From the NCBI RefSeq assembly GCF_035917335.1, contig NZ_CP109067.1, positions 6,943,001 to 7,007,000 of the forward strand: 64,000 nucleotides of DNA, in the 5' to 3' direction. The position numbers and the translations under genes are program-made. The notes beneath the pieces are model-generated. The model did no database searches and was not told the origin of the DNA. It saw only the letters and a program-made list of their open reading frames with translations. Origin of the DNA: Micromonospora sp. NBC_01813. Its GTDB lineage: Bacteria; Actinomycetota; Actinomycetes; Mycobacteriales; Micromonosporaceae. This document shows, in pieces, positions 32,819-39,437 of the stretch (within the stretch, counting starts at the first letter, position 1; each line of letters begins with the position of its first letter).

Positions 32819-33417
32819 CTACTGAGCCGGTTGACACCGCATCGGCGGGACGTAGATCTCCGGGATCTCATCCATGATCCGCTGTACGGACTCGGCAACG
32901 TCCAATGCGGTCGTGTCGATGCCAATGTAGCGGTAGTCGGCGTCGAGAGCCTCGCGCATGGTCCGATCTTCCGGGATCAGATCGACCCGGTCGCGCCATC
33001 GCTGTGTCGTCCGCTTCGCCCGGGTGAGCCGGCGCTGGTCGCGTACGGCTCGGTCGACCAGCAACTCGACCAGGAACACCGCCGTCTGAGGCGGCAGGAG
33101 TTGACGGAACGCACGATAGTCGTCGTGGTCGCGCAGGAAGCTGCCGGTGAGGACATTGACATAGCCGGCAGCCCAGAAGTTTGTCACCAGAGCTGCGATG
33201 TTGCGTCGGAGCAGATCGAAGAACCCGTCGTCCATTGGGCAGGGTTGGTCTGCCCGATGTCTTCGGCGTCGACCCGCGTGCCGTCAGTCGTGTAGGGGAG
33301 CAGCGCACGCAGGATCGTCGATTTGCCGGCACCCTCCTCGCCGGTGACGAGGACGATGTTGTTGACCACCGTGGCAGCCGGATCCGCTGATCGCTGCATG
33401 GCAGGCAGGGACGTCAT
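32819..33417 (-). pseudogene. Frameshifted P-loop ATPase/kinase-like gene
   Basis: Two frames together make one protein of about 198 residues. The first (from ATG 33417) has a Walker A motif VTGEEGAGKSTILRALLP and runs to VDAEDIGQTNPAQW near 33235; the second continues MDDGFFDLLRRNIAALVTNF to RCQPAQ. A single base is missing where the frames meet (about 33230-33237). ATG 33417 overlaps the stop of the ADP-ribosylglycohydrolase gene (ATGA), so it was the third gene of that operon. The likely function was a small-molecule or nucleic-acid kinase-type ATPase. A sequencing error at this one base cannot be excluded; if so the gene is intact. Confidence 0.7.
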
Positions 33418-34310
33418 CGGCGTACAGGGTTGGGGAGCGGCTCGCGGCGGGCCAGCCACTGCGCCGGGATCCCGCCCGGGCCGGAGCCGGTGTACGCGGC
33501 CACGACGCCCCCGACGATCGCCGCGGTGGTGTCGACGTCACCGCCGGCCTCGACACAGGCGTGGATCGCCGCCGGGTAGTCGTCGAGCCGGGTCGCGGCG
33601 ACCCACAGCGCGAACGGAACGGTGTCGAAGGCCAGCACCTGCGACCCGTTGCCCAACTCGTACGCCGCCTCGGCGACGTCGACCCCCAACAACCGTTTGG
33701 CCCGGACGATCCCTGCGTGCAGCCGGCCGTCGATCAGGTGGGCCAGCACCACGTCGAGCAGTTCGGCCGGTTCGGGCCGCGACCGGGTCAGCCGGGACCA
33801 GCCGGCTTCGGCCGCCGCGACGGCGACCGCCACCGCACCCAGGATGGCGTCGGGATGGGCGTGGGTGACCTCCGCCGACCGCCAGGCCTGCAGAGCGGCG
33901 GTACGGTTGTCGCCAGCGTGGAACGCGCCGAGCGGGGCGACCCGCATCGCCGCGCCGTTGCCCATCGACCCCTGACCGTCGAACGCCGCACTGGCGGCGT
34001 CCCGCCAGGGAATGCCCTGCCGGACCTGGCGCAGCAGGACCACCGCGCCGGCACCGTAGCCACGGTACGGCTCGAAGTGTTCGGCGAACCGGGCCGCCAG
34101 GCTGTCCTGCTCGATGCTGTCGTGCTCGCGCAACTCGGCGACGATCGAGCAGGCCATCTCGGTGTCGTCGGTCCACGGCCAGGGGCCGGCCGGCGGGTCC
34201 CCGTCGAGCAAGGCGGCAAGACTGGTGCCGGGGACGAAGAACTGGGCGCCGAGGGCATCACCGACGGAAAGCCCGGCAAGACTGTCGTAGCAGAGGTTGA
34301 GAAACGTCAT
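33414..34310 (-). CDS. ADP-ribosylglycohydrolase family protein
   Basis: A 298-residue DraG-type hydrolase that removes ADP-ribose from proteins, nucleic acids or small molecules. Metal-site motifs are intact: WPWTDDTEMACS in the first third, AFDGQGSMGNGAAMRVAPLG in the middle and GGDVDTTAAIVGG near the end. It sits between a nucleotidyltransferase (84 bases upstream) and a P-loop ATPase gene that it overlaps (ATGA). The trio suggests an RNA or ADP-ribose metabolism module; the target cannot be deduced. Confidence 0.92.
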   Translation of the reverse strand: MTFLNLCYDSLAGLSVGDALGAQFFVPGTSLAALLDGDPPAGPWPWTDDTEMACSIVAELREHDSIEQDSLAARFAEHFEPYRGYGAGAVVLLRQVRQGIPWRDAASAAFDGQGSMGNGAAMRVAPLGAFHAGDNRTAALQAWRSAEVTHAHPDAILGAVAVAVAAAEAGWSRLTRSRPEPAELLDVVLAHLIDGRLHAGIVRAKRLLGVDVAEAAYELGNGSQVLAFDTVPFALWVAATRLDDYPAAIHACVEAGGDVDTTAAIVGGVVAAYTGSGPGGIPAQWLARREPLPNPVRR

Positions 34311-34394
34311 GTCAGGACACGACTCTGCCAGCTGCGTCCGTATTCTGGAAGTGGCCTTGTGCCTACGGGCACGCCGAGGGTGTCAGCTCGGTGG

Positions 34395-35069
34395 TCACGC
34401 CAAATTCCTTTCCCGTACGGCGATGAGCAGCCGGTCGACGGCGGCCCGGTCGGGTTGCTCCGGCAGTGCGGTGCCGGCCGCCGCGTCGTCGAGCTCGACC
34501 AGCAGGTCTGCCGCCCAGCGGGTGACCGCCGGCCACGGCAGTTCGCCGCGTCGGACCGCCAGCAGCCGGTCCCGTAACTGTCCCACGTCGACCAGGACCT
34601 CCCCGGTCCGCAGCACGTGCGTACCGGCGGTCAGCAGCCGGATCATGTGCATCGCCTGCTTGTGGTTCGTCTCGCCGGTGCGTTCGCGGCGGGCCGCGAC
34701 CCGGTCGAGCTGGTCGCGGGCATAGCCGCCGTACGTCTGGGCCAGCCGAGTCGACAGGAACGCATGCCGGGTGGCCAGCAACTGCTCGCCGTCCTCACGC
34801 AGCGTCTCGATCAGCGGCGACCAGAGCACCTCCAGGACGGTCGGATTGCCCTGCAGGGCGAGCGCGCAGAAGCGTTCGAACTCCCAGGAGAACTGCTCCG
34901 GCGCCGGCCCGTCGAGGTGGGTGGGCGGCTTGTCCAGCCGCCAGAACGCCCGGGTCGGGGCCACGTACACGCCGCGCCGGTCGTAGTCGGAGTCCGGCCC
35001 GTGCAGCCCGTACGCCCGGGATCCGACGACGACGGCGAGTACGGTGTGCCGCTCGACAAGGTCCTTCAC
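34395..35069 (-). CDS. Pol-beta-superfamily nucleotidyltransferase
   Basis: A 224-residue protein with the nucleotidyltransferase signature GSRAYGLHGPDSDYDRRG (Gly-Ser, then Asp-x-Asp) and helices RFCALALQGNPTVLEVLWSP and KQAMHMIRLLTAG. Relatives transfer nucleotides to RNA ends, proteins or antibiotics, and this long type often sits beside ADP-ribosylglycohydrolases and RNA-repair genes. It is first in an apparent operon with the glycohydrolase and the frameshifted ATPase. GTG 35069 is chosen because the domain begins MKDLVERHTVLAVVVGSRAY; no strong ribosome site is visible. Its 5' end overlaps the decayed GNAT gene region closely. Confidence 0.85.
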   Translation of the reverse strand: MKDLVERHTVLAVVVGSRAYGLHGPDSDYDRRGVYVAPTRAFWRLDKPPTHLDGPAPEQFSWEFERFCALALQGNPTVLEVLWSPLIETLREDGEQLLATRHAFLSTRLAQTYGGYARDQLDRVAARRERTGETNHKQAMHMIRLLTAGTHVLRTGEVLVDVGQLRDRLLAVRRGELPWPAVTRWAADLLVELDDAAAGTALPEQPDRAAVDRLLIAVRERNLA

Positions 35070-35089
35070 GCCGGGCAGGGTACCGCTGA

Positions 35090-35445
35090 TCAACAGAGCT
35101 GGAGGTAGATATAGCGGGCGTCGCCTGGGCCGGGTCGACATGACCGGCGAAGGCGGGTCCCATCGCCGCGCAGCCGACGACCCGGCTGTCGAGGACAGCG
35201 GCGACGGTGAACAGCTCCGGCGAGGTGACCGCGTTGGCTCAGGCGGTACGGCGTTCGGAGTACGCCTCCGGGGACGACAACGACGGGTCGGCCGGGTCGA
35301 GCCCACCTGCCGCCGTGTAGTAGGTGGTGCGGGCCAGCGTGTGCACCTCGGTCAGCTGATCGACATCGGCGAGCGTGGCTTCGCGTACCGTCACCGCCGG
35401 GCCGGGCTGGCGGGCCGGTAGGTCGGCACCGTCAGGCGGAGTCAA
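35090..35445 (-). pseudogene. GNAT acetyltransferase remnant
   Basis: A GNAT start VTVREATLADVDQLTEVHTL (GTG 35394 or TTG 35445) runs to EAYSERRTA and meets TGA at 35239-35241, where relatives have Trp. The frame then continues recognisably (VTSPELFTVAAVLDSRVVGC), shifts frame near 35125 and ends at TGA 35090-35092 after ARYIYLQLC. The acetyl-CoA-binding core is missing. The gene is therefore broken by a nonsense change, a frameshift and a 3' truncation that abuts the nucleotidyltransferase gene. Confidence 0.75.
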
Positions 35446-35461
35446 CCGGTGTCCCTTCTGG

Positions 35462-35674
35462 TCAGTCAGCGAAGGTGAGGCCGCGTTCGGCCAGCGCGGT
35501 GGCGAGGATGCCGACGGCCTTCGGGCCGACGCCATGCATGGCCAGCAGGTCGTCACGACGGTACGTGGCGACCTCGGCGAGGGTGGTGACGCCGGCTGCG
35601 AGCAGGGCACTGTTGGCGGGCCGCCCGATCGGCGGCAGGTCACCGACCTGCGCGGGCAGATGGCGAGTGCTCAT
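35462..35674 (-). CDS. Small helix-hairpin-helix protein
   Basis: A 70-residue protein made almost entirely of one HhH unit like the RNA polymerase alpha C-terminal domain or DNA ligase repeats: LPPIGRPANSALLAAGVTTL, then LLAMHGVGPKAVGILATALA. It probably binds DNA non-specifically or serves as an adaptor. It is directly upstream of the GNAT remnant on the same strand with 16 bases between, so the two were once co-transcribed. Confidence 0.75.
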   Translation of the reverse strand: MSTRHLPAQVGDLPPIGRPANSALLAAGVTTLAEVATYRRDDLLAMHGVGPKAVGILATALAERGLTFAD

Positions 35675-35718
35675 CCGGCCACGGTACCCCGGCCGGCGTC
35701 ACAGCTGGAGCGCTGCAT

Positions 35719-35776
35719 CGATGTGAGGCTCAGATACCCTACGAGGGCGGTCGTAGGGTATCTGAGCCTCACATCG
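35719..35776. repeat. Perfect 26-bp hairpin (copy A of a hairpin-repeat unit)
   Basis: Bases 35719-35744 and 35751-35776 are exact inverted copies (core GGCTCAGATACCCTACGA) separated by GGGCGG. Fourteen bases further on begins the 44-bp repeat shared with 36127-36170. The stem is AT-richer than its surroundings and could act as a terminator or as the folded end of a lost element. Confidence 0.85.
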
Positions 35777-35789
35777 GCGTGACATTGTC

Positions 35790-35833
35790 GCCGTCGACTG
35801 CGAGCCACTGGCGGACGGTGGAGAAGTCGGCGT
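35790..35833. repeat. 44-bp direct repeat, copy 1
   Basis: It matches 36127-36170 at 42 of 44 positions (shared core GAGCCACTGGCGGACGGTGG). On the minus strand both copies read ADFSTVRQWLA followed by an Asp/Gly stretch, so they may be duplicated 3' ends of one gene. Each copy stands just beyond a long perfect hairpin. Confidence 0.8.
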
Positions 35834-35835
35834 AG

Positions 35836-35975
35836 GACGACGCCGACGAGGCCTACCGGGAGCTGCAGGCCGCCGGGGCCACCTTCTCCAGACCCCCACG
35901 CCGGTGGGCCCGTTCGTCGGCGTGGTCCTCGACGACGCCTGCGGCAACCTCATCCAGCTGGTCAGCCCGGCGTGA
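35836..35975 (+). pseudogene. VOC (glyoxalase-fold) gene remnant
   Basis: The plus strand reads DDADEAYRELQAAGATF, then after a one-base shift near 35889 TPTPVGPFVGVVLDDACGNL and IQLVSPA before TGA 35973-35975. This is the C-terminal third of a VOC-superfamily protein. The upstream part is absent and replaced by the hairpin-repeat unit, so the gene is dead. Confidence 0.7.
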
Positions 35976-36035
35976 GCCCGCATATCGACGCGGCACTCGC
36001 GGGATCAGGCACGGTGGCTACCGGCCGCGACTCAT

Positions 36036-36102
36036 CATGATCAGTTGATGTCCTGCCTGGAGATTGCCGGCGTGTCGTCCGGCAGGACATCAACTGATCA
36101 TG
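36036..36102. repeat. Perfect 22-bp hairpin (copy B of a hairpin-repeat unit)
   Basis: Bases 36036-36057 and 36081-36102 are exact inverted copies (core GATCAGTTGATGTCCTGCC) around a 23-base loop. The stem sequence is unrelated to the hairpin at 35719, but both stand 14-25 bases from a copy of the same 44-bp repeat. Confidence 0.85.
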
Positions 36103-36520
36103 GCACTGGGGAGAGATGGCTTTGCCGCCGTCCGCTGCGAGCCACTGGCGGACGGTGGAGAAGTCGGCGTCGGTGAGGCCGAGACGCCCATGTGGTGAGG
36201 AACGCCGTCTTCCAGTGCATGCCGCGCGGGGGCTCGTCGTCGGAGTCTGGCCACGAGACGACCGGCAGCTCCGGCAGGCCGAGCAGCGGCGCGACGATGT
36301 CGTTCGCCTCGGCCATCCATGTGATCGCCCAGACCAGTTGACAATCGAGCGCCAGCAGCCGGCGTCCGTCCTCCGGATCGAGCCGATCCAGCAGCGGATT
36401 ACCGATGGCCTCAACGTCAGCTGCAACGTGGGGCGACGGCGCCCGGCCAGTGGCACGGGCGGCGAAGGGAATCAGTACGCCGTCGACGTCGAGGAATACG
36501 TACGGGCGGTTGGCGGGCAC
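36098..36520 (-). CDS. HAD-like hydrolase, 3' end probably degraded
   Basis: 140 residues from GTG 36520. The N-terminus NRPYVFLDVDGVLIPFAARA holds HAD motif I with the nucleophile Asp; the segment WAITWMAEANDIVAPLLGL matches the motif II region of an actinomycete family normally about 170-190 residues long. After GMHWKTAFLTTWAS the sequence turns into Arg/Pro-rich, non-conserved residues and the motif IV WVDDD is missing, so the end has probably shifted frame at the 44-bp repeat. Activity is unlikely. Confidence 0.55.
   Translation of the reverse strand: MPANRPYVFLDVDGVLIPFAARATGRAPSPHVAADVEAIGNPLLDRLDPEDGRRLLALDCQLVWAITWMAEANDIVAPLLGLPELPVVSWPDSDDEPPRGMHWKTAFLTTWASRPHRRRLLHRPPVARSGRRQSHLSPVP
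36127..36170. repeat. 44-bp direct repeat, copy 2
   Basis: The second copy of the element at 35790-35833, with two differing bases. It lies within the 3' part of the HAD-like gene on the minus strand, in another reading frame from that gene. Confidence 0.8.
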
Positions 36521-36549
36521 GGGCGTCGTCGGAAGGCAGACCGGTCGGG

Positions 36550-36747
36550 TCAGCGGCTGGACGTCGCGGTGAGGAACGCCGTCCAGGCGTCGGTGGGGAA
36601 GAGAAGCGCGGGGCCGTGCGGGTCCTTGGAGTCGCGTACGCCGATCGTGCCGCCGGCCAGCGTGGCCACCTCGACGCAGGAGCCACCGTTGTCGCCGCTG
36701 CGGCTGCTCTTGCGCCACCGGGCGCGGGACAGCTATGGCGTAGTCAT
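36550..36747 (-). pseudogene. DUF397 gene with amber codon at position 5
   Basis: From ATG 36747 the frame reads MTTP, then TAG (36733-36735), then a complete DUF397 domain: RARWRKSSRSGDNGGSCVEV, TIGVRDSKDPHGPALLFPTD and a normal stop at 36550. Only the fifth codon is broken. Translation could restart at the CTG right after the stop, but no ribosome site supports that. It lies just downstream of an intact DUF397 gene. Confidence 0.75.
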
Positions 36748-36783
36748 GCCACGTCCGTCGGAGGCGGTTGCGCGCAAGCTGGA

Positions 36784-36987
36784 TCAGCCCTTCGCGGACT
36801 CGTAGTCCTTGAGACCGGACAGGAAGTTGGTGAAGGCAGCCGGGCTGAAGATCAGGGCCGGACCGGTGGTGTCCTTGCTGTCCCGTACGCCTACGGCGAT
36901 GTCAAGATCGGCAACCTCGACGCAGTCGCCGCTTCCGCCACCGCTGGACCGGCTGCTCTTTCGCCAGATCGCCTCGGAAAGGTCCAT
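36784..36987 (-). CDS. DUF397 small protein
   Basis: A 67-residue DUF397 protein (IWRKSSRSSGGGSGDCVEVA, VGVRDSKDTTGPALIFSPAA). It once followed directly on an XRE-DUF5753 regulator, as DUF397 genes do, but only the last 52 residues of that regulator remain (37587-37745), and a tnpB remnant now lies between. The gene looks intact, yet its partner and probably its promoter are lost, so expression is doubtful. Confidence 0.8.
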   Translation of the reverse strand: MDLSEAIWRKSSRSSGGGSGDCVEVADLDIAVGVRDSKDTTGPALIFSPAAFTNFLSGLKDYESAKG

Positions 36988-36998
36988 TGCCGCCACTG

Positions 36999-37586
36999 TT
37001 ACCTTTCGGTGAGCAAACGTGACTCATGATTGGCAGTCGTCCGTTGCCGGGCGACGTTGACCGGATGAACCGGTCTTGACGCTTCACGGCCCGCAGCCCC
37101 GCCTGCGGATGCAGGTCTTACGGGTCTTACGTAGGCTCCACGTCCTGTTTTTGCGTCGCCCGGCAACTCCAGGTCGACGTGCCGCACGAGCGCGGCAAGA
37201 TTACGTGCCGCGTTGACGTCCCGGTCCAGGGACAGTCCGCACGCGGTGCAGTGGAACATGCGCTCGGCCAACGACAGCTTGGGTTTCACCGTCTCGCAGG
37301 CGGAGCACGTCTTGGAGCTGGGGTACCACCGGTCGGCGACGTACAGTGTGCTGCCGTACCAGCCGGTCTTGTAGCCGAGGTGCCGGCGCAGCGTCGCCGG
37401 GGCGGCGTCGGTCAGGGACCGGGCCAGCCTGCGGTTGCGGACCATTCCGGCCACGTGGAGGTCCTCGACCACGACGGTGGTGAACTGCTGCGCCAGGCGG
37501 GTGGTGAGGTGGTGCCACGAGTCGGCGCGGACGGCCGAGACCGTGGCGTGCAGTCGAGCCACCGCGTCCTGTGCCCGCCGCCACCC
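36999..37586 (-). pseudogene. tnpB: tnpB (IS200/IS605 family) remnant, C-terminal half
   Basis: About 195 residues remain of a normal 370-420. Visible: the RuvC-II Glu in TTVVVEDLHVAGM, the zinc finger CSAC..CTAC (TCSACETVKPKLSLAERMFH) and the RuvC-III Asp in LDRDVNAARNLAALV. The N-terminal half with the first RuvC Asp is gone, so it cannot cut DNA. The frame opens at 37584, directly after the TAG of the XRE stub. The usual omega-RNA/right-end region would lie near 37000-37077; a small hairpin (37029-37051) is there, but no clear IS end. Confidence 0.85.
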
Positions 37587-37745
37587 CTACTCGATGCTGT
37601 CCCGTGCGCGAGCGATCAATTCCCGTGACTCCTCGACACCGGCTGCCGTCGCGCGTAGGTAGTCGAACGCCAGGCTATACCGCCAGACGTCTCTCTCGCC
37701 CTCCACGTCCAGGTCACCCGTCAGCGTCTCGACGAAGACGACCGA
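37587..37745 (-). pseudogene. C-terminal stub of an XRE-DUF5753 regulator
   Basis: 52 residues, SVVFVETLTGDLDVEGERDV then YSLAFDYLRATAAGVEESRE, ending at TAG 37587-37589. This matches the last part of DUF5753 proteins such as the one at 1874. All upstream sequence, including the HTH, has been replaced by a fragment of another gene beginning at 37750. Confidence 0.7.
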
Positions 37746-37749
37746 GGGG

Positions 37750-37959
37750 TGCGGCGTACGCGGTCCGGACGGTGAGGTGTGCGCGGAGGTCCGACACCAC
37801 CCGGGTTTCCACCGGGCGGCCGGGCTCGGCGGACTGGGCTGGGGCGACGGCGACGGGAGATGGATCCACGCCGACCTGGCGTACGTCTGCCGCGACCGTT
37901 GGGGCGGAATCACCGCCACCGCCGCCGCCCCGGAGCCACCCGGCTGGCGCGTCGATTGA
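37750..37959 (+). pseudogene. Broken paralogue of the gene at 27605
   Basis: The plus strand from 37750 reads CGVRGPDGEVCAEVRHHPGF and GGLGWGDGDG, matching residues about 112-145 of the protein at 27605 (CGVRGPDGEACAEIRYH.. GGLDWGDGD), then continues with a different tail (YVCRDRWGGITATAAAPEPP) to TGA. No start codon or ribosome site precedes the homology, which begins abruptly where the XRE stub ends. It is a recombination fragment; the new tail might come from a longer relative. Confidence 0.65.
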
Positions 37960-37997
37960 GGCGTGGCTCCAGCCGTCACCGGTGGGAGACTGGCGGG

Positions 37998-38555
37998 ATG
38001 GCGACGATGGATTCTCGGCCGATGGTGGTTGCGGTCAGCGTCGACGGCAGGCACCGGTTCAGTAAGCCGGTGGTCGACGAGATCACCCTGCTGGCCGGGC
38101 TCGGTGTGGCAGGTGACGCGCACTGTGGGGTCACCGTCCAACACCGGTCCCGGGTCGCCGCCGATCCGACCCAGCCGAATCTGCGCCAGGTGCACCTGAT
38201 CCACAGTGAGCTACACCACGAGCTGCGGGTGCAGGGCTTCGCCGTCGAGCCGGGCCAGCTGGGGGAAAACGTCACCACCAGCGGTCTGGACCTGCTGGCG
38301 TTGCCCAGGGGTACGCAGCTGAGGATCGGGCCGCACGCCGTCGTCGAGGTCACCGGGCTGCGTAACCCGTGCCAGCAGATCAACACCTTCCGCCCCGGGA
38401 TGCTCAAAGCTGTCGTCGACACCGACGAGGCGGGCAACCTGGTCCGTAAGGCCGGGATCATGAGCATCGTGCTGGTCGGCGGTCCGGTTCGCAGCGGCGA
38501 CCCAATCACCGTCGAGCTGCCGGCGCCGCCGCACCTGCCACTGGACCGGGTCTGA
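37998..38555 (+). CDS. MOSC-domain protein
   Basis: A 185-residue MOSC (MoCo sulfurase C-terminal) protein. Recognisable: the N-terminal strand VVAVSVDGRHRFSKP, VHLIHSELHHELRVQGF, PGQLGENVTTSGLDLL and the conserved Cys in VTGLRNPCQQINTFRPG that holds sulfur for the molybdenum cofactor. Family members reduce N-hydroxylated compounds or deliver sulfur. GGGAG stands before ATG 37998. The first intact gene after the decayed zone; not obviously in an operon. Confidence 0.92.
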   Translation: MATMDSRPMVVAVSVDGRHRFSKPVVDEITLLAGLGVAGDAHCGVTVQHRSRVAADPTQPNLRQVHLIHSELHHELRVQGFAVEPGQLGENVTTSGLDLLALPRGTQLRIGPHAVVEVTGLRNPCQQINTFRPGMLKAVVDTDEAGNLVRKAGIMSIVLVGGPVRSGDPITVELPAPPHLPLDRV

Positions 38556-38735
38556 CCCGACGTAGTTCAACCGCTGTCCGCAGGCTTCGGCAGGTCTGCC
38601 ACTGACCTCGCAACGCGGAAGGTGCGGTGCGCGTGGACCCGATGCGATGGTCATGACGAACCTCGTCAGCTGTGGCGTTGCTGCTGGTGCTTGGCGTCAC
38701 CGCCCCTGACGTCCACCGGAAGATGGAGTCATCGA

Positions 38736-39167
38736 ATGACAACCAGCAACGCCGTAGCGACAGCAGAGCTGTCAGCCGAGGACCAAACGGCAATCGCCGC
38801 CCTGCCAGCGCGACTGGTGGCGGCTTGGGCAGCGCACGACCCGGCGGCCTTCGCCGAGTTGTTCACCGAGGACGGGACCATGATCCTGCCCGGCCTCTAC
38901 AACAAAGGCCGTGCCGCCATCGAGACGTACATGGCTGAGGGATTCGCCAGCCGCTTCCGGGGTACGCGGGTCACCGGGCAGCCGATCGAGCTGAAGCCGT
39001 TGGGCGCTGACGTGGCCGCGCTGATCACCGAGGGTGGCGTCATCGCGGCGGGTGAGTCCGAGCTTTCCGCCGGAGCAGCCATCCGTGCATCATGGATTGT
39101 CGTCAAGCGCGCAGACCAGTGGTTCCTGGCCGTCTACCAGAACTGTCCGCGCGATCCTGCGGCCTGA
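38736..39167 (+). CDS. SnoaL-fold protein of the SgcJ/EcaC type
   Basis: A 143-residue cone-shaped NTF2/SnoaL-like protein: LPARLVAAWAAHDPAAFAEL, FTEDGTMILPGLYNKGRAAI, and a final strand WIVVKRADQWFLAVYQNC. SgcJ and EcaC are named from enediyne and related clusters, but the family is widespread and its chemistry is often unknown (isomerase, cyclase or oxygenase). It precedes the tailoring-enzyme cluster and is closed by a long hairpin at 39214, so it is its own transcript. Confidence 0.85.
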   Translation: MTTSNAVATAELSAEDQTAIAALPARLVAAWAAHDPAAFAELFTEDGTMILPGLYNKGRAAIETYMAEGFASRFRGTRVTGQPIELKPLGADVAALITEGGVIAAGESELSAGAAIRASWIVVKRADQWFLAVYQNCPRDPAA

Positions 39168-39213
39168 CCAGACCTGACCGGCACCGGAGCGGTACGGGCC
39201 GGTTCTGCGAATA

Positions 39214-39272
39214 CCCGGGCACCGAGGAGCACGCCTGCGCCGGATTGGCTGAGGCGAACCTCGGTGCCCGGG
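39214..39272 (+). terminator. Hairpin downstream of the SnoaL-like gene
   Basis: CCCGGGCACCGAGG (39214-39227) pairs exactly with CCTCGGTGCCCGGG (39259-39272); the 31-base loop contains a smaller inner stem (GCCT..AGGC). It probably ends the 38736 transcript ahead of the SDR promoter. Confidence 0.75.
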
Positions 39273-39437
39273 TGCTGGCCAGAGCGGCTTCGACCTGGCC
39301 GGATCCGTCCGCCGCCACCGGGAGGTGCCGCCTGCCGTCCAACTCACCAGATTGTCTCCCTCGGCGCCGCCTGTGCCGTGCCGTTTCGACTCGTTGACCG
39401 TTAGGTCGCGTGGGAAGTTCCTACGAGAGGGAGACAC

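Noticed and set aside
36999-37586. An active TnpB nuclease or complete IS605 element
   Set aside because: The N-terminal half with the first RuvC Asp, tnpA and clear ends are absent.
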